DNA of 64,000 bases, taken from NCBI RefSeq assembly GCF_018861025.1, contig NZ_JAHKQH010000026.1, forward strand, positions 294,392-358,391, written 5' to 3'. Origin of the DNA: Psychrosphaera sp. B3R10 (lineage in GTDB: Bacteria; Pseudomonadota; Gammaproteobacteria; Enterobacterales; Alteromonadaceae). The notes under the pieces are model-generated. The model made no database searches. It worked only from the letters and a program-made list of their open reading frames with translations, and was not told the DNA's origin. Within the stretch, counting starts at the first letter, position 1. Each line of letters opens with the position of its first letter. Shown here one piece after another: positions 54,319 through 63,478 of the stretch. The position numbers were made by a program, and so were the translations under genes.

Positions 54319-55821
54319 CTAAAGGTGGTTAGTTAAAGTGTCTGCCTGGTTAGCAATATGAGGGTTTTGACACCATGGGTATTTAAATTCAGTATTGGTC
54401 ACCTTGTATGGAATTAATTTAACATTTGGCGTAATTGCTCCAAATGCACTCATATAGATGATTTCGTTACTAATTTTTGAAAATGATGAATAAAAATGCT
54501 GAGTAGACTTTGGAATAATGACTTTGTAATTACTTGCAACTAATCCAAAGTAATCTAGAAAATCGGGAGAGAAACATTGGCTTCTTTTTGACGACAGGAT
54601 TAAATCAATACCATTGACTCTTAACACTACAACGTCACCAATATTTTGTACAAAGTCTTCATTTTCCAATTGCGGAAATGTATGAATATAATTTTCAGCG
54701 ATACCAATAACCTTAGCAAGGATATCAACAGGTTGGCCAGAATGCGCACTCATTTTACCACCAACTCGGACTTGGATTTTACTGCCAACACCGGCAATTT
54801 TGGCCACCTTTATAACTTCAGGGTCATATATAAAAGCAATTAATGCAGTCTGAATATTATGATCAATAAGCCATTTGAGAGCGAATGTCGAATCAGAGGG
54901 TGCACCACCGCCAGGGTTGTCGGATTGGTCGGCGACTACCACAGGAAAATTATCACTCTTAGTAGCCTTTAGCAGCGCCTCATTTAGTGGGATAGAATCA
55001 AATTTAACCTGCTCTCTTAATGCAAAAAATTTCATACCAAACTGCATGGCAATAGACTCTGCTAGTTGATAATCGTTATTTGTGATCACTAACATTTTGA
55101 TGCCGCTATCTGGCGTATCTCCCCATGGAAAACCATGCATCAATGTCATCGATAAGACGAGTTCAGTCGCCTCCTCGGCATACATTTGTGATACAAATAA
55201 ACGCATACAATCCGAAGTTGTCGGGAAGATACCAATCATTTTGCAATCAAATATTGCCATCGTTGGTTTAATCAACCGTCGCTTGGCCTTAACTGCGAGA
55301 TGGAAAACTTCTTCTGCACGCTCGTTAATATCGGTATGGGGGTACTCTTTTAAACCAACAATAATATCAGCATGATCCAACATGCTTTGGCTAATATGCC
55401 CATGCAAATCCAACTCAATCGCGATAACAACTTTGTCTCCTACCAGTACCCTAATTTTACTTAATAGGTCGCCTTCACAATCTGGATAACCTTCAGCGAC
55501 CATGGCACCATGTAGATCTAACAGGATGATATCCAACGTTTTTGTTTCTGCTATTCTAAATAGCAACTCATCGCGCATCGACTCATAAACTGAACGAACT
55601 ATTACACCAGACGGCTCAGCAAGCGCTAATAAACCAAAATGATGTTTATAGTTATACTCCTCACACAAACTTCGCCACACAGACACAGGCCCTTTGCCAT
55701 CAACAATGTATGGGTCAGCCAGAAATTGATCATTTGTAAGATAAACAAAGTCGTCAATTCCCGTAGGTAGAGGAGAAAAGGTATTGGATTCTGTATTTAG
55801 ACAGGCAGTAAAAATATTCAT
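54319..55821 (-). CDS. M81-family metallopeptidase (MlrC-like)
   Basis: A 500-aa cytoplasmic metallopeptidase of the M81 (microcystin degradation protein C) family. Visible metal-site candidates are E11 in CLNTESNTF, D102 and H104 in LLDLHGAM, D138 and H140 in ELDLHGHIS, and H162 in EYPHTDINER. The spacing of H104, D138, H140 and H162 fits the zinc residues I recall for MlrC (about 46 residues offset). The C-terminal part contains DQSDNPGGGAPSDS, typical of the family. In microcystin degraders this enzyme cleaves the linear tetrapeptide releasing Adda; in many other bacteria the M81 substrate is unknown. It forms an operon with S12 and probably has its own promoter in 55822-56097. Confidence 0.9.
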   Translation of the reverse strand: MNIFTACLNTESNTFSPLPTGIDDFVYLTNDQFLADPYIVDGKGPVSVWRSLCEEYNYKHHFGLLALAEPSGVIVRSVYESMRDELLFRIAETKTLDIILLDLHGAMVAEGYPDCEGDLLSKIRVLVGDKVVIAIELDLHGHISQSMLDHADIIVGLKEYPHTDINERAEEVFHLAVKAKRRLIKPTMAIFDCKMIGIFPTTSDCMRLFVSQMYAEEATELVLSMTLMHGFPWGDTPDSGIKMLVITNNDYQLAESIAMQFGMKFFALREQVKFDSIPLNEALLKATKSDNFPVVVADQSDNPGGGAPSDSTFALKWLIDHNIQTALIAFIYDPEVIKVAKIAGVGSKIQVRVGGKMSAHSGQPVDILAKVIGIAENYIHTFPQLENEDFVQNIGDVVVLRVNGIDLILSSKRSQCFSPDFLDYFGLVASNYKVIIPKSTQHFYSSFSKISNEIIYMSAFGAITPNVKLIPYKVTNTEFKYPWCQNPHIANQADTLTNHL

Positions 55822-56097
55822 ATTGTACTGATCACTCCATCTTTAAGATTAGCGAAACGACTCACCGCAAGGCTATAAACAACGTCGTTGTGCCAACAAA
55901 AGCTATAACATTTGCTTTGAGAACATCGTATGAATCTAGCTTTACACAAGTAATAAAAGGCTGTTCTACCTTTCATCACAAAGACTTAACGAATTATCAC
56001 GGAAGACTTAAAAATTAGGTTTGAAGGTGCGTTTGGTTGTTTTCCTACGTTTATTTTTAATACTAATTTGGTAAAAGAGGTGTTTTAAATAAAAGTA
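55822..56097. promoter_or_regulatory. Promoter region for the M81-S12 operon
   Basis: The gap is AT-rich and contains no gene. Because a terminator (56098-56123) ends the upstream MFS operon, the promoter of the M81-S12 unit should lie here. No operator or regulator-binding site was identified. Confidence 0.45.
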
Positions 56098-56123
56098 CTA
56101 GAATGAAGGTTACCTCATTCTAG
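56098..56123 (-). terminator. Terminator ending the receptor-hydrolase-prolidase-MFS operon
   Basis: CTAGAATGA and TCATTCTAG pair perfectly around an 8-base loop; on the minus strand TACTTTTATTT follows. It lies about 28 bp after the MFS stop at 56151. Confidence 0.75.
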
Positions 56124-56150
56124 TTAATCGTATGGAAAGTAAGAGAATGT

Positions 56151-57449
56151 TTAATTTTCAAACTCTTGTTCAAGAGTTCTCGACGCTAAATAGAAAAACA
56201 ATATGGATAAAGGTAAAAATAAAACGCTCGTTAACAGGGCCAGTCGTAACGCGTCATCGCCATAATAATTACTTAACACATCGCTTATCCCACCAATTAT
56301 CATGGGGCCTAAGCCGCCACCAACCAATGTTGCCAACATACCCAAAATTGCGATTCCTAGCGCTTTATTTGTCACCCCAGATATACCAAATACGAGGGCA
56401 AATATCGGTGGCGTCATTAGACCAACTAAGGTACCGGAAACTCCTAGCATCCAGTAAACTAACGACAATGAACTAGAGATGTAAATGGCAACGGTTATGG
56501 GAATCAAGAGTATAATGACCAGTATTGGAAAATAGATATACCACTTAACATTTACTTTACCTATGAAGTTAGAAATAAGTCCGCCAAACAACATGCCTAA
56601 AACCCCACTTACGCCCATAACAAAACCTAATGAGCCGCCAGCTTGCGCTAAGTCCAACTCAAAATGTCTAATTAAATAACTCATTGTCCATTGTCCACTT
56701 CCTTGGCCAAATACAGCAAAAACGGTGAAACCAATGATACAGTAGAAGAAACTATTTTTACTGAACAAAGTTCTGGAAGCAGACATAAACCCCTTGCCCA
56801 GTACCTCTGAAAAATTAGGAAAACGGCATACTTTTCTTGGTTCCTTCATTGTTAATCGAATCAATAGCGCCAACAAAATCCCAGGCGCACCCATTAAGAC
56901 TAATGCATAGCGCCAGCCCCATTCGCCTGCAATAAAGGAACCGCCAGCTAAACCAACAACACTGCCAATTGTGCCGCCAATTAAAAATAACGAAATAGCC
57001 AAGCCACCACTTTTGGTGCTATACAGGTCGCTTAACATAGAGAGTGCCGCTGGGTGACCGCCGCCTTCTCCAATCCCCACACCAACTCGTGCTAAAAACA
57101 TTTGCCAGTAATTTTGAGCTAACCCCGTAAGTACAGTCATAAAACTCCAAAACCCGACGGTCAGAGTTAAAAGCGTACGTCGGTTCCCTAGATCAGCCCA
57201 CCGAGCGAAAGGCAACCCTAACGTCGCGTAAAACAATGAAAATGCCAGTCCCGATACAATTCCCAATTGCAGGTCGCTTAACATAAATTCGACTTTGATC
57301 GGTTCTAACAACGCCGAAAATACGGTTTTATCTATCGCATTAAATATCGAAACCATCACCAGAAGAAACAAAGCATAACGCTTATATCCTTGGCTAAAGG
57401 ATAATTGAGCACTTTCAGTATCAGTATGTGGTTGTTTAATAGTCGTCAT
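56151..57449 (-). CDS. MFS transporter, spinster-like
   Basis: A 432-aa major-facilitator protein with 12 predicted helices. The family loop between helices 2 and 3 reads ARWADLGNRRTLLT, and ARVGVGIGEGGGHPAAL in helix 4 fits spinster-like MFS proteins. The ATG overlaps the M24 stop by 4 bp (ATGA type), so it is translationally coupled to the prolidase. Likely role: import of peptides or other breakdown products across the inner membrane, or export of products; the direction is not shown. In microcystin clusters the transporter is MlrD. The position suggests an analogous role here. Confidence 0.88.
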   Translation of the reverse strand: MTTIKQPHTDTESAQLSFSQGYKRYALFLLVMVSIFNAIDKTVFSALLEPIKVEFMLSDLQLGIVSGLAFSLFYATLGLPFARWADLGNRRTLLTLTVGFWSFMTVLTGLAQNYWQMFLARVGVGIGEGGGHPAALSMLSDLYSTKSGGLAISLFLIGGTIGSVVGLAGGSFIAGEWGWRYALVLMGAPGILLALLIRLTMKEPRKVCRFPNFSEVLGKGFMSASRTLFSKNSFFYCIIGFTVFAVFGQGSGQWTMSYLIRHFELDLAQAGGSLGFVMGVSGVLGMLFGGLISNFIGKVNVKWYIYFPILVIILLIPITVAIYISSSLSLVYWMLGVSGTLVGLMTPPIFALVFGISGVTNKALGIAILGMLATLVGGGLGPMIIGGISDVLSNYYGDDALRLALLTSVLFLPLSILFFYLASRTLEQEFEN

Positions 57450-58822
57450 AATAAAACGTCCTGTAATTGATTTGTGGCATGTTGGCTAAAAGCCTGTCGA
57501 GTGAAGTTTTCTACGCCACTGGAACCGACTAAAATATTGTCTTCAATACGAACGCCACCAAAAGGTTTAAGTGCGTTAACTAAACGCCAATCAATGTCGT
57601 GTTTGTGTTGACCGGCAAATAATGAACTCAGCAGTGAATCGATAAAATATACACCAGGCTCAATGGTAAACACTTGATCATTGGTTATTGCTCTACCCAT
57701 CTTGATATTCTCATTTGATTCACTAATATAAATTTGACCTTGGCTATTGGCAAACCGACCACCGACATCATGAACTTGTAATCCGATGAAATGTCCAATG
57801 GAATGAGGCATAAAATACCGTAATAACCCATTTGCTAAAACCGACTCAACGGAAGATTTAATCACACCAAAATCAACTAACAATGTCGCCACTTGGGTAA
57901 ACGCCGAAAGATTTAAGCTTTCAAAATTAGCATGGTGTGCCACTTCATCAACTATGGATTGTTGGGTTACATCAAGGGCTGTAATTAACTCTGAAAATGG
58001 TTCAATGGAAAGTTGCTTAGCATCACTAGGCACTTTGTTTTTAGCGGCATATGTGCGTGAAATATCAGCCTTATACGCATGATGCGTCGCCCCCGCATCT
58101 ATTAATAAACTGCGGTTGCCGGGAGTGACTTGCCGTTCAAACTCTCCGTAATGCAAAATGGCTGCATGGGCATTCGTTGCAATCACACTTGGATAGGCTA
58201 ATTCAAATTGAGACTGTTGACAGCCGCGACAAAATGCCAAATTGATTTCAAATTCGCTAGCGCCGCTATTAAATGCCTGTTCCGCTGCCACATGTCCATT
58301 TACGGACGTATGATTTGCCTGACGTATGCATTCTTGTTCATATTGCGTTTTATTTGCCCGTTGCCAATCTATAGAATTAATTAACCTCGACGGATTGCGT
58401 TCTCCCAACGGCCAGTGACAAAAAAAGTCGGCTTGAGGTCCAACAAAAGCGACTCGACCAGTATTTGGAAAAAACTGTTTTGCCATTTCTCGCTGGTACA
58501 TTTCAATTACATCAAATTGATTTAACCAGTCTTCTGAGGGCAATTGTTGCTTCGATGTCCAAATATCACTTTGTAAAAACAAAAGAAGTTTTGGCTTTTT
58601 ACCAATTGTATTCACAATCCAACAATCAGGAATATTTAAAATAGGACACAGCAAGTTAAACTCTGAACTTGCTTTAAACGAATACGGGATATCATCTTTA
58701 TAAGGGTATTCGGTCGTGCCACCAAATAAAATTAAGTGCTCGAAACCAGCAGATGACTGCAGTTCGTCAAAACATTGCTTATAAGATTGAACATGCTCAA
58801 TGAGCAAATTAGTGAGGGACAT
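57446..58822 (-). CDS. pepQ: M24 prolidase (PepQ-like Xaa-Pro dipeptidase)
   Basis: A 458-aa dimetal peptidase whose order and motifs follow E. coli PepQ (443 aa): LLIDAGATHHAYKADISRTY (metal Asp pair), PHSIGHFIGLQVHDVGG (metal His), TIEPGVYFI (metal Glu) and GGVRIEDNILV (metal Glu). It has no signal peptide, so it is cytoplasmic. PepQ cleaves Xaa-Pro dipeptides; Alteromonas OPAA, an organophosphate-hydrolysing enzyme, is a relative. It overlaps the alpha/beta hydrolase gene (14 bp) and the MFS gene (4 bp), so it is embedded in a receptor-led peptide-uptake operon. Whether it is the housekeeping pepQ or a paralogue cannot be told here. Confidence 0.88.
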   Translation of the reverse strand: MSLTNLLIEHVQSYKQCFDELQSSAGFEHLILFGGTTEYPYKDDIPYSFKASSEFNLLCPILNIPDCWIVNTIGKKPKLLLFLQSDIWTSKQQLPSEDWLNQFDVIEMYQREMAKQFFPNTGRVAFVGPQADFFCHWPLGERNPSRLINSIDWQRANKTQYEQECIRQANHTSVNGHVAAEQAFNSGASEFEINLAFCRGCQQSQFELAYPSVIATNAHAAILHYGEFERQVTPGNRSLLIDAGATHHAYKADISRTYAAKNKVPSDAKQLSIEPFSELITALDVTQQSIVDEVAHHANFESLNLSAFTQVATLLVDFGVIKSSVESVLANGLLRYFMPHSIGHFIGLQVHDVGGRFANSQGQIYISESNENIKMGRAITNDQVFTIEPGVYFIDSLLSSLFAGQHKHDIDWRLVNALKPFGGVRIEDNILVGSSGVENFTRQAFSQHATNQLQDVLL

Positions 58823-60158
58823 TTTTGTGTTTCCCCTTTCGAATTTTGTTACTGTCTATTGCGCTTGCAGCATTGCGAATATGCGCACCGTCTAGCCAGT
58901 CAAGTTCAGGATAGTGATAACTTGAAACCTGATTTTTTGGCGACTTTATTGCTTCGCTCGGTAAATGCTGCGCCAAAAAGGCTGAGGTTAATTCATTAAT
59001 AATTTGAACTGTTTTCTCACCTTCTAGGGGGCCTAACATAAAAAGAGAACGCAGTATTTTTCCTTGTAATAGTGCCCAATCAGAAAAGTCATTATGTGCA
59101 GCGCCATTAATAACAGCTCGAATTACATTTGGGTTATTGCCAGTGTTGTCATAGGTTTCATAATGAAAGTCGTTAAACCCACCAGGACTTTTTAATTTAA
59201 TGGCGTTAGAGTGTAACATTAGCAGTGGCGTCGCAATGTTTGTATCCATCAACTCAGTCCCCACCTGCCCACCATCAAGGTTTACTACAGCTTTAACTCT
59301 CGCATCTTGATGCCCGAAAGTCGCACTTGCGGAACCGCCAAATGACATGCCAACTGCGGCAATATGATTAAAATCGGCAAATTGGCTGAATGCGCAATGT
59401 GCATCATCCGCCCCCCCACTTTCAACAAAATCTAACGCAGCCTTTATATTATCTACCCACTGTGCCTCTAAGACTTTAGCTTCCTCTACGCTGGACCAGA
59501 TTCGAGTAAACTGTTCTCGCTGAACTAAGGATGGCGCGTTAATCAGTGGAAGAACCGCGTTAAATAACTTGCCTGTTTGCATCAATTGAGCAGCGGCTTG
59601 ATCCATCGTCACTACCTCGCCATTATTTAACTTAGCAACACCGCAGTGCCCAACATGGGCGACAGAAATAACAATATAGCCACAACTCGCAAGATGTTCA
59701 CATAACTGGGTATTGCTATTGTTTAATTGCCCAAACCCATGGGAAAAAACCACCACTGGCCGTGTTTTAGGGGCCGATTTCAACAATGGCGTATTTTCGT
59801 AAGACCATGTTGTCGAGTTGGTCATTTGTGGCAGCAGTTTTTCCGGCAGACCTAGCGCGGCTGCCAACTCCGATTTGATCTCCGCCAATTCAGCAGATTT
59901 AAACAGAGGCGTTCGAAAATGGCCGTCAACTGACGCCGCTGGATACCATAGTTTTAATGGTAAAAAAGGCGTTTGATTTGACTGATTTGAGGACTGTTCT
60001 GACAGGTTGACCTGCACATTCTTTAACCCAACTCGATAAGGCCCCACCGGGCTAGGTCGTTTAACAACCGGGAAAACCAATTGGGGGGCCACCTTAGCCG
60101 CGCCGATAACAATCGGCGCGATAAGTTTTTGGATCAAGATATTGCTTTTTAAACTCAT
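58809..60158 (-). CDS. Alpha/beta hydrolase, PAF-acetylhydrolase/dienelactone hydrolase-like
   Basis: A 449-aa hydrolase from ATG 60158, chosen because GGTTAGGA lies just ahead; an in-frame ATG lies at 60203. The nucleophile motif is VGMSFGGSAS, with Ser at residue 272 of the preferred start. The oxyanion part is VVVFSHGFGQL and the fold resembles platelet-activating-factor acetylhydrolase and related esterases. There is a hydrophobic stretch at the N-terminus (LIAPIVIGAAKVAPQLVFPV), a possible membrane association or uncleaved signal. It lies 13 bp after the TonB receptor stop and overlaps M24. It could open an ester, lactone or amide in an imported compound; the substrate is unknown. Confidence 0.85.
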   Translation of the reverse strand: MSLKSNILIQKLIAPIVIGAAKVAPQLVFPVVKRPSPVGPYRVGLKNVQVNLSEQSSNQSNQTPFLPLKLWYPAASVDGHFRTPLFKSAELAEIKSELAAALGLPEKLLPQMTNSTTWSYENTPLLKSAPKTRPVVVFSHGFGQLNNSNTQLCEHLASCGYIVISVAHVGHCGVAKLNNGEVVTMDQAAAQLMQTGKLFNAVLPLINAPSLVQREQFTRIWSSVEEAKVLEAQWVDNIKAALDFVESGGADDAHCAFSQFADFNHIAAVGMSFGGSASATFGHQDARVKAVVNLDGGQVGTELMDTNIATPLLMLHSNAIKLKSPGGFNDFHYETYDNTGNNPNVIRAVINGAAHNDFSDWALLQGKILRSLFMLGPLEGEKTVQIINELTSAFLAQHLPSEAIKSPKNQVSSYHYPELDWLDGAHIRNAASAIDSNKIRKGKHKNVPH

Positions 60159-60171
60159 CTGATTCCTAACC

Positions 60172-62445
60172 TCAATAAAACCTATAATGTAACCGTAAGC
60201 CAACTGTTCGCGGCCTTAAGGTATTGATATAACTTGAAGATAAGTCACCACTATTGAGAATAAAATCATCGTTATTGGTTAAGTTTTCCGCGTAGACATT
60301 GATTTCCCATTCATCAACAAAAATACCGACACTTGCTTCTACATTTTCGTAAGCGTCATTTTCAGCTAAATATGGGTTTGCTGTTGTCGCACCGGCCTGA
60401 TTAGAAAAGCCATTGAGTGAATCACCAACAAATTGCGCACCAACATACGCAAACATTTCGTATTTAGAGTAAACATCCCAATCATATTGCGCCGACACTG
60501 CAACTTGGTAATCCACCGCGCCAGGTAATGAATCCCCCTTTACGACACCTGAACGAATGCTATCTGCGCTATTGATTTCAGTAATTTCAGAATCTTGTAA
60601 TGTCACAGCCAGATTGAGTTTTAAATCGTCTACAACTCTGAGCTCTAGTTCTAATTCGGCACCTTGAGAAACAGCTTCTCCCGCATTGGCAATATAATTG
60701 GCAACATCAGACAAACGAATGGCATCTATTTGAATGTCACTCCACTCAATATAAAACAGCGCAGCATTTAGTCTAACTTGTCGGTCGAAAAGGAAAGATT
60801 TAACACCAAATTCATAATTTAACGTTTTATCGGGGCCATACAAATTAGGTATATCAAGAGGATCGTCAGGATCTACAGGGCTCTTTCCTACGAACGGGTT
60901 AGTTTGACCAATTCGATAACCCGTTGCGACACTGCTGTAAAGGTGCCAATTGTCGGACGGTTGATATGACAAGGATGCGCGCCACGTAGTTGTGCCGTTA
61001 TCTTCTCCTTGATTGAAAAATTCAACAGATTCTTTAGCAAAGGTAGCAAAATTGAGCACTTGCCGTTCTGGCTCTTTAATGCTCACTTTTACATTTGAAA
61101 CCCTAGCACCTATTGTTCCAACCCATTCATCGGTAAACTGATAACTTAGTTCACCAAAAGCCGCTAACTCTTCCGACTCTGTTTTTGTATTTGTTTTAAG
61201 AAATATGTCATCTTCCATCAACCCCGCAGCAACATTAGTATTAATGTAATCAGCGAACCCTGGTAAAGTAAATTGAAAATCAGCATTGGATTCACGGTTA
61301 ATATAAAACAAACCACCTATCCACTCTAACTTCGACTCGGCGTTAGAGACAAGGCGCAATTCCTGCGAAACAAATTCTACTTCCCATGGCTCATTATTCG
61401 CTAATAGTGGAAATCCAAGTCCCGTTATGTCGCCATAATCAATTCGAACCGCGGTTTCTGACGAGGTATAAGAAGTTGATGATACTAGAGTAGCAAAATC
61501 CATCACGTTATAGTTAATGGTTGCGTTATAGCTGGTTAATGTTGAAGGACGCCCTTCAGATTGTGCTGAAGATTTTTTAAACTTTCCTAAATCAGGTGCC
61601 CAGGCATCACTGTCTTCAGGTTTGCTACTTTGATATAACACTTCGAAAGTCGCGTCCAAATTATCAGCGGCTTGCCAACGAGCCGATACTCGCCCACCCT
61701 TTTCAACTACCGAGTTGTCGGTATCCAATGCAATATTTTCAACCCAACCAGCCTCATCACGATAGTAACCCACCGCACGAACCGCAAGCGTTTCTTCGAC
61801 AACAGGAAAATTGATCATTCCGTCGTATCGCTGGCGTAACCCGGCATCTTTGGTATTGGCAAAATCAATCCGTGCAGATGATTCAAACTCATCTAACTCG
61901 GCTTTTCGGGTGATCACTCGTATCGTCCCGCCCAAAGATCCCGAACCAAATAATGTCCCCTGTGGCCCACGTAACACTTCAACTCGTTCTACATCATAAA
62001 GGCGTAAATCCGGTTGTACTGAAGCGCCAAAAGTATCCGTGACAGGCATATCATTGATGTAAACCGAAACTGGATCCTGCGTATTGCCACCACTTGTCGA
62101 TGTTGCGATACCGCGGATATTGAAGGCTGATCGGTTCTTAATAGGTTGATTTAAAGTAACCCCAGGCATCGACCTCGCGATACCTTCTAAATCATCGATA
62201 CCAAGTGTTTCGATATCTGATGTACTGTAAGTGGAAATACTTGCAGCAATATCCTGTTGCGACTTTTCTCGTTTAGTGGCTGTTACAGTAATGACTTCAA
62301 ACGATTCTTCTTGTTTCACATTATCCTGATCTAATGCGGTATCAGCAGCAAATGAATGAGAGCTTAATGCTAACATTACAGAAATAGACGAGGCTGACAG
62401 AATCCAGCGATTTTTTGTGGCTAAGTTTGATATTTGACGTTTCAT
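60172..62445 (-). CDS. TonB-dependent receptor of the peptide-catabolism operon
   Basis: A 757-aa outer-membrane receptor. The ATG at 62445 gives a good signal peptide (MKRQISNLATKNRW, then hydrophobic SISVMLALSSHSFAADT); an in-frame ATG lies at 62505. A TonB box candidate is FEVITVTATKR. The plug has STYSTSDIETLGIDDLEGIAR, TLNQPIKNRSAFNIRGIA and VEVLRGPQGTLFGSGSLGGTIRVIT. The barrel ends in a terminal Phe-Tyr after LRPRTVGLRLHYR. The plug style is that of siderophore and peptide/vitamin receptors, not of the SusC type. It is the first gene of the operon with hydrolase, prolidase and MFS; together they suggest uptake and breakdown of an ester- or peptide-containing compound. Confidence 0.93.
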   Translation of the reverse strand: MKRQISNLATKNRWILSASSISVMLALSSHSFAADTALDQDNVKQEESFEVITVTATKREKSQQDIAASISTYSTSDIETLGIDDLEGIARSMPGVTLNQPIKNRSAFNIRGIATSTSGGNTQDPVSVYINDMPVTDTFGASVQPDLRLYDVERVEVLRGPQGTLFGSGSLGGTIRVITRKAELDEFESSARIDFANTKDAGLRQRYDGMINFPVVEETLAVRAVGYYRDEAGWVENIALDTDNSVVEKGGRVSARWQAADNLDATFEVLYQSSKPEDSDAWAPDLGKFKKSSAQSEGRPSTLTSYNATINYNVMDFATLVSSTSYTSSETAVRIDYGDITGLGFPLLANNEPWEVEFVSQELRLVSNAESKLEWIGGLFYINRESNADFQFTLPGFADYINTNVAAGLMEDDIFLKTNTKTESEELAAFGELSYQFTDEWVGTIGARVSNVKVSIKEPERQVLNFATFAKESVEFFNQGEDNGTTTWRASLSYQPSDNWHLYSSVATGYRIGQTNPFVGKSPVDPDDPLDIPNLYGPDKTLNYEFGVKSFLFDRQVRLNAALFYIEWSDIQIDAIRLSDVANYIANAGEAVSQGAELELELRVVDDLKLNLAVTLQDSEITEINSADSIRSGVVKGDSLPGAVDYQVAVSAQYDWDVYSKYEMFAYVGAQFVGDSLNGFSNQAGATTANPYLAENDAYENVEASVGIFVDEWEINVYAENLTNNDDFILNSGDLSSSYINTLRPRTVGLRLHYRFY

Positions 62446-62663
62446 GTTGGTATTCCCAAAAATAGAATTTATTATTTTAAAATATTCAATTTGCTTAACT
62501 TCCATTTGAGTCTGCCATTTACACCTAGGTAAAGATTAGCCTGTAGTCACTGTTGCGTAACCAATCATCACCTTCGTATATACATTGCGAAACAGCAATA
62601 ATTAAATATTAGCCGTATCCACCTTATTCGCTTACTAAAAAGGCTTTGTATTCATATAACAAT

Positions 62664-63308
62664 CTATTTTTTCGTTGCCATTTCACCACCAGCTAAACAG
62701 AAGAACCAAAGTATTTGCCCTAAGCCAAAAACCAAAGTCAGTTGTTCTAGAGCTGGGAATATCGTCAGCACCCCAGCCAAGCCAATCATAATGCCGATAT
62801 AAAGTGTCAATTTGTTAATCAATTGGTTCTGTCGACATATCATACTAATGGCCATCATCCACAGACCGCCTAGCAGTTCGATTCCACCACCAATAGATTG
62901 CACTAAGATATAAACCGTTTGCCAAATTACCTGAAAAGATCCCTGCAACTCACCATGGTGTTGGAAAAAACCTATGGTTGAAATCATGATAAATCCAGTG
63001 GCTAATACAAAACCGGACCAAATATCACCCAGTATAAAAGAGAAAGACCACAATGCATTGGCTTTTTCCCGCGGTAAAACATAGCGCGCACTGTGGTTTA
63101 GCATTAACAAGCTCAACCCAAATACAACGTATAAAATGGCATACCACACCATCATGCTTGATGGGTAATTCACTAGATGTTGAAACTGCGACATTATCGA
63201 GTCAGCAAAATTAGGGGCAATGACAGCGATGTAAATAATACCCACGATATAACACAAAGCACATAACAAGGCCGCGAGTCGAAATATTGAGTGTGTAGCG
63301 TAAACCAT
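62664..63308 (-). CDS. Multi-pass membrane protein, DUF4386-like
   Basis: A 214-aa integral membrane protein with about six hydrophobic helices (roughly 8-32, 48-70, 85-112, 125-150, 165-182 and 186-205). The layout and the N-terminal RLAALLCALCYIVGIIYI recall DUF4386-type proteins. No function is known. It precedes the TonB receptor by about 220 bp on the same strand but probably has its own transcription unit. Its start is preceded by AGGAGGA. Confidence 0.7.
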   Translation of the reverse strand: MVYATHSIFRLAALLCALCYIVGIIYIAVIAPNFADSIMSQFQHLVNYPSSMMVWYAILYVVFGLSLLMLNHSARYVLPREKANALWSFSFILGDIWSGFVLATGFIMISTIGFFQHHGELQGSFQVIWQTVYILVQSIGGGIELLGGLWMMAISMICRQNQLINKLTLYIGIMIGLAGVLTIFPALEQLTLVFGLGQILWFFCLAGGEMATKK

Positions 63309-63478
63309 TTTTAGTCCTCCTTTTAATCTTCAAGAATCCGCATTAAACATAGGAAAACGTAATGGTTCGTCCAAAATCCAGATGTTGGTCGAATTTTAAT
63401 CGTCAATACCAGACCATTTCACCGCCGCTCTTTCTAGGCAAAGTTAAAACTAATCCAACTTAAAACTTCGGAGGATAT

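Noticed and set aside
52956-55821. True microcystin-degradation cluster
   Set aside because: No mlrA-type CAAX protease gene is present and the neighbours (PepQ, TonB receptor, alpha/beta hydrolase) differ; only an analogous role is supported.
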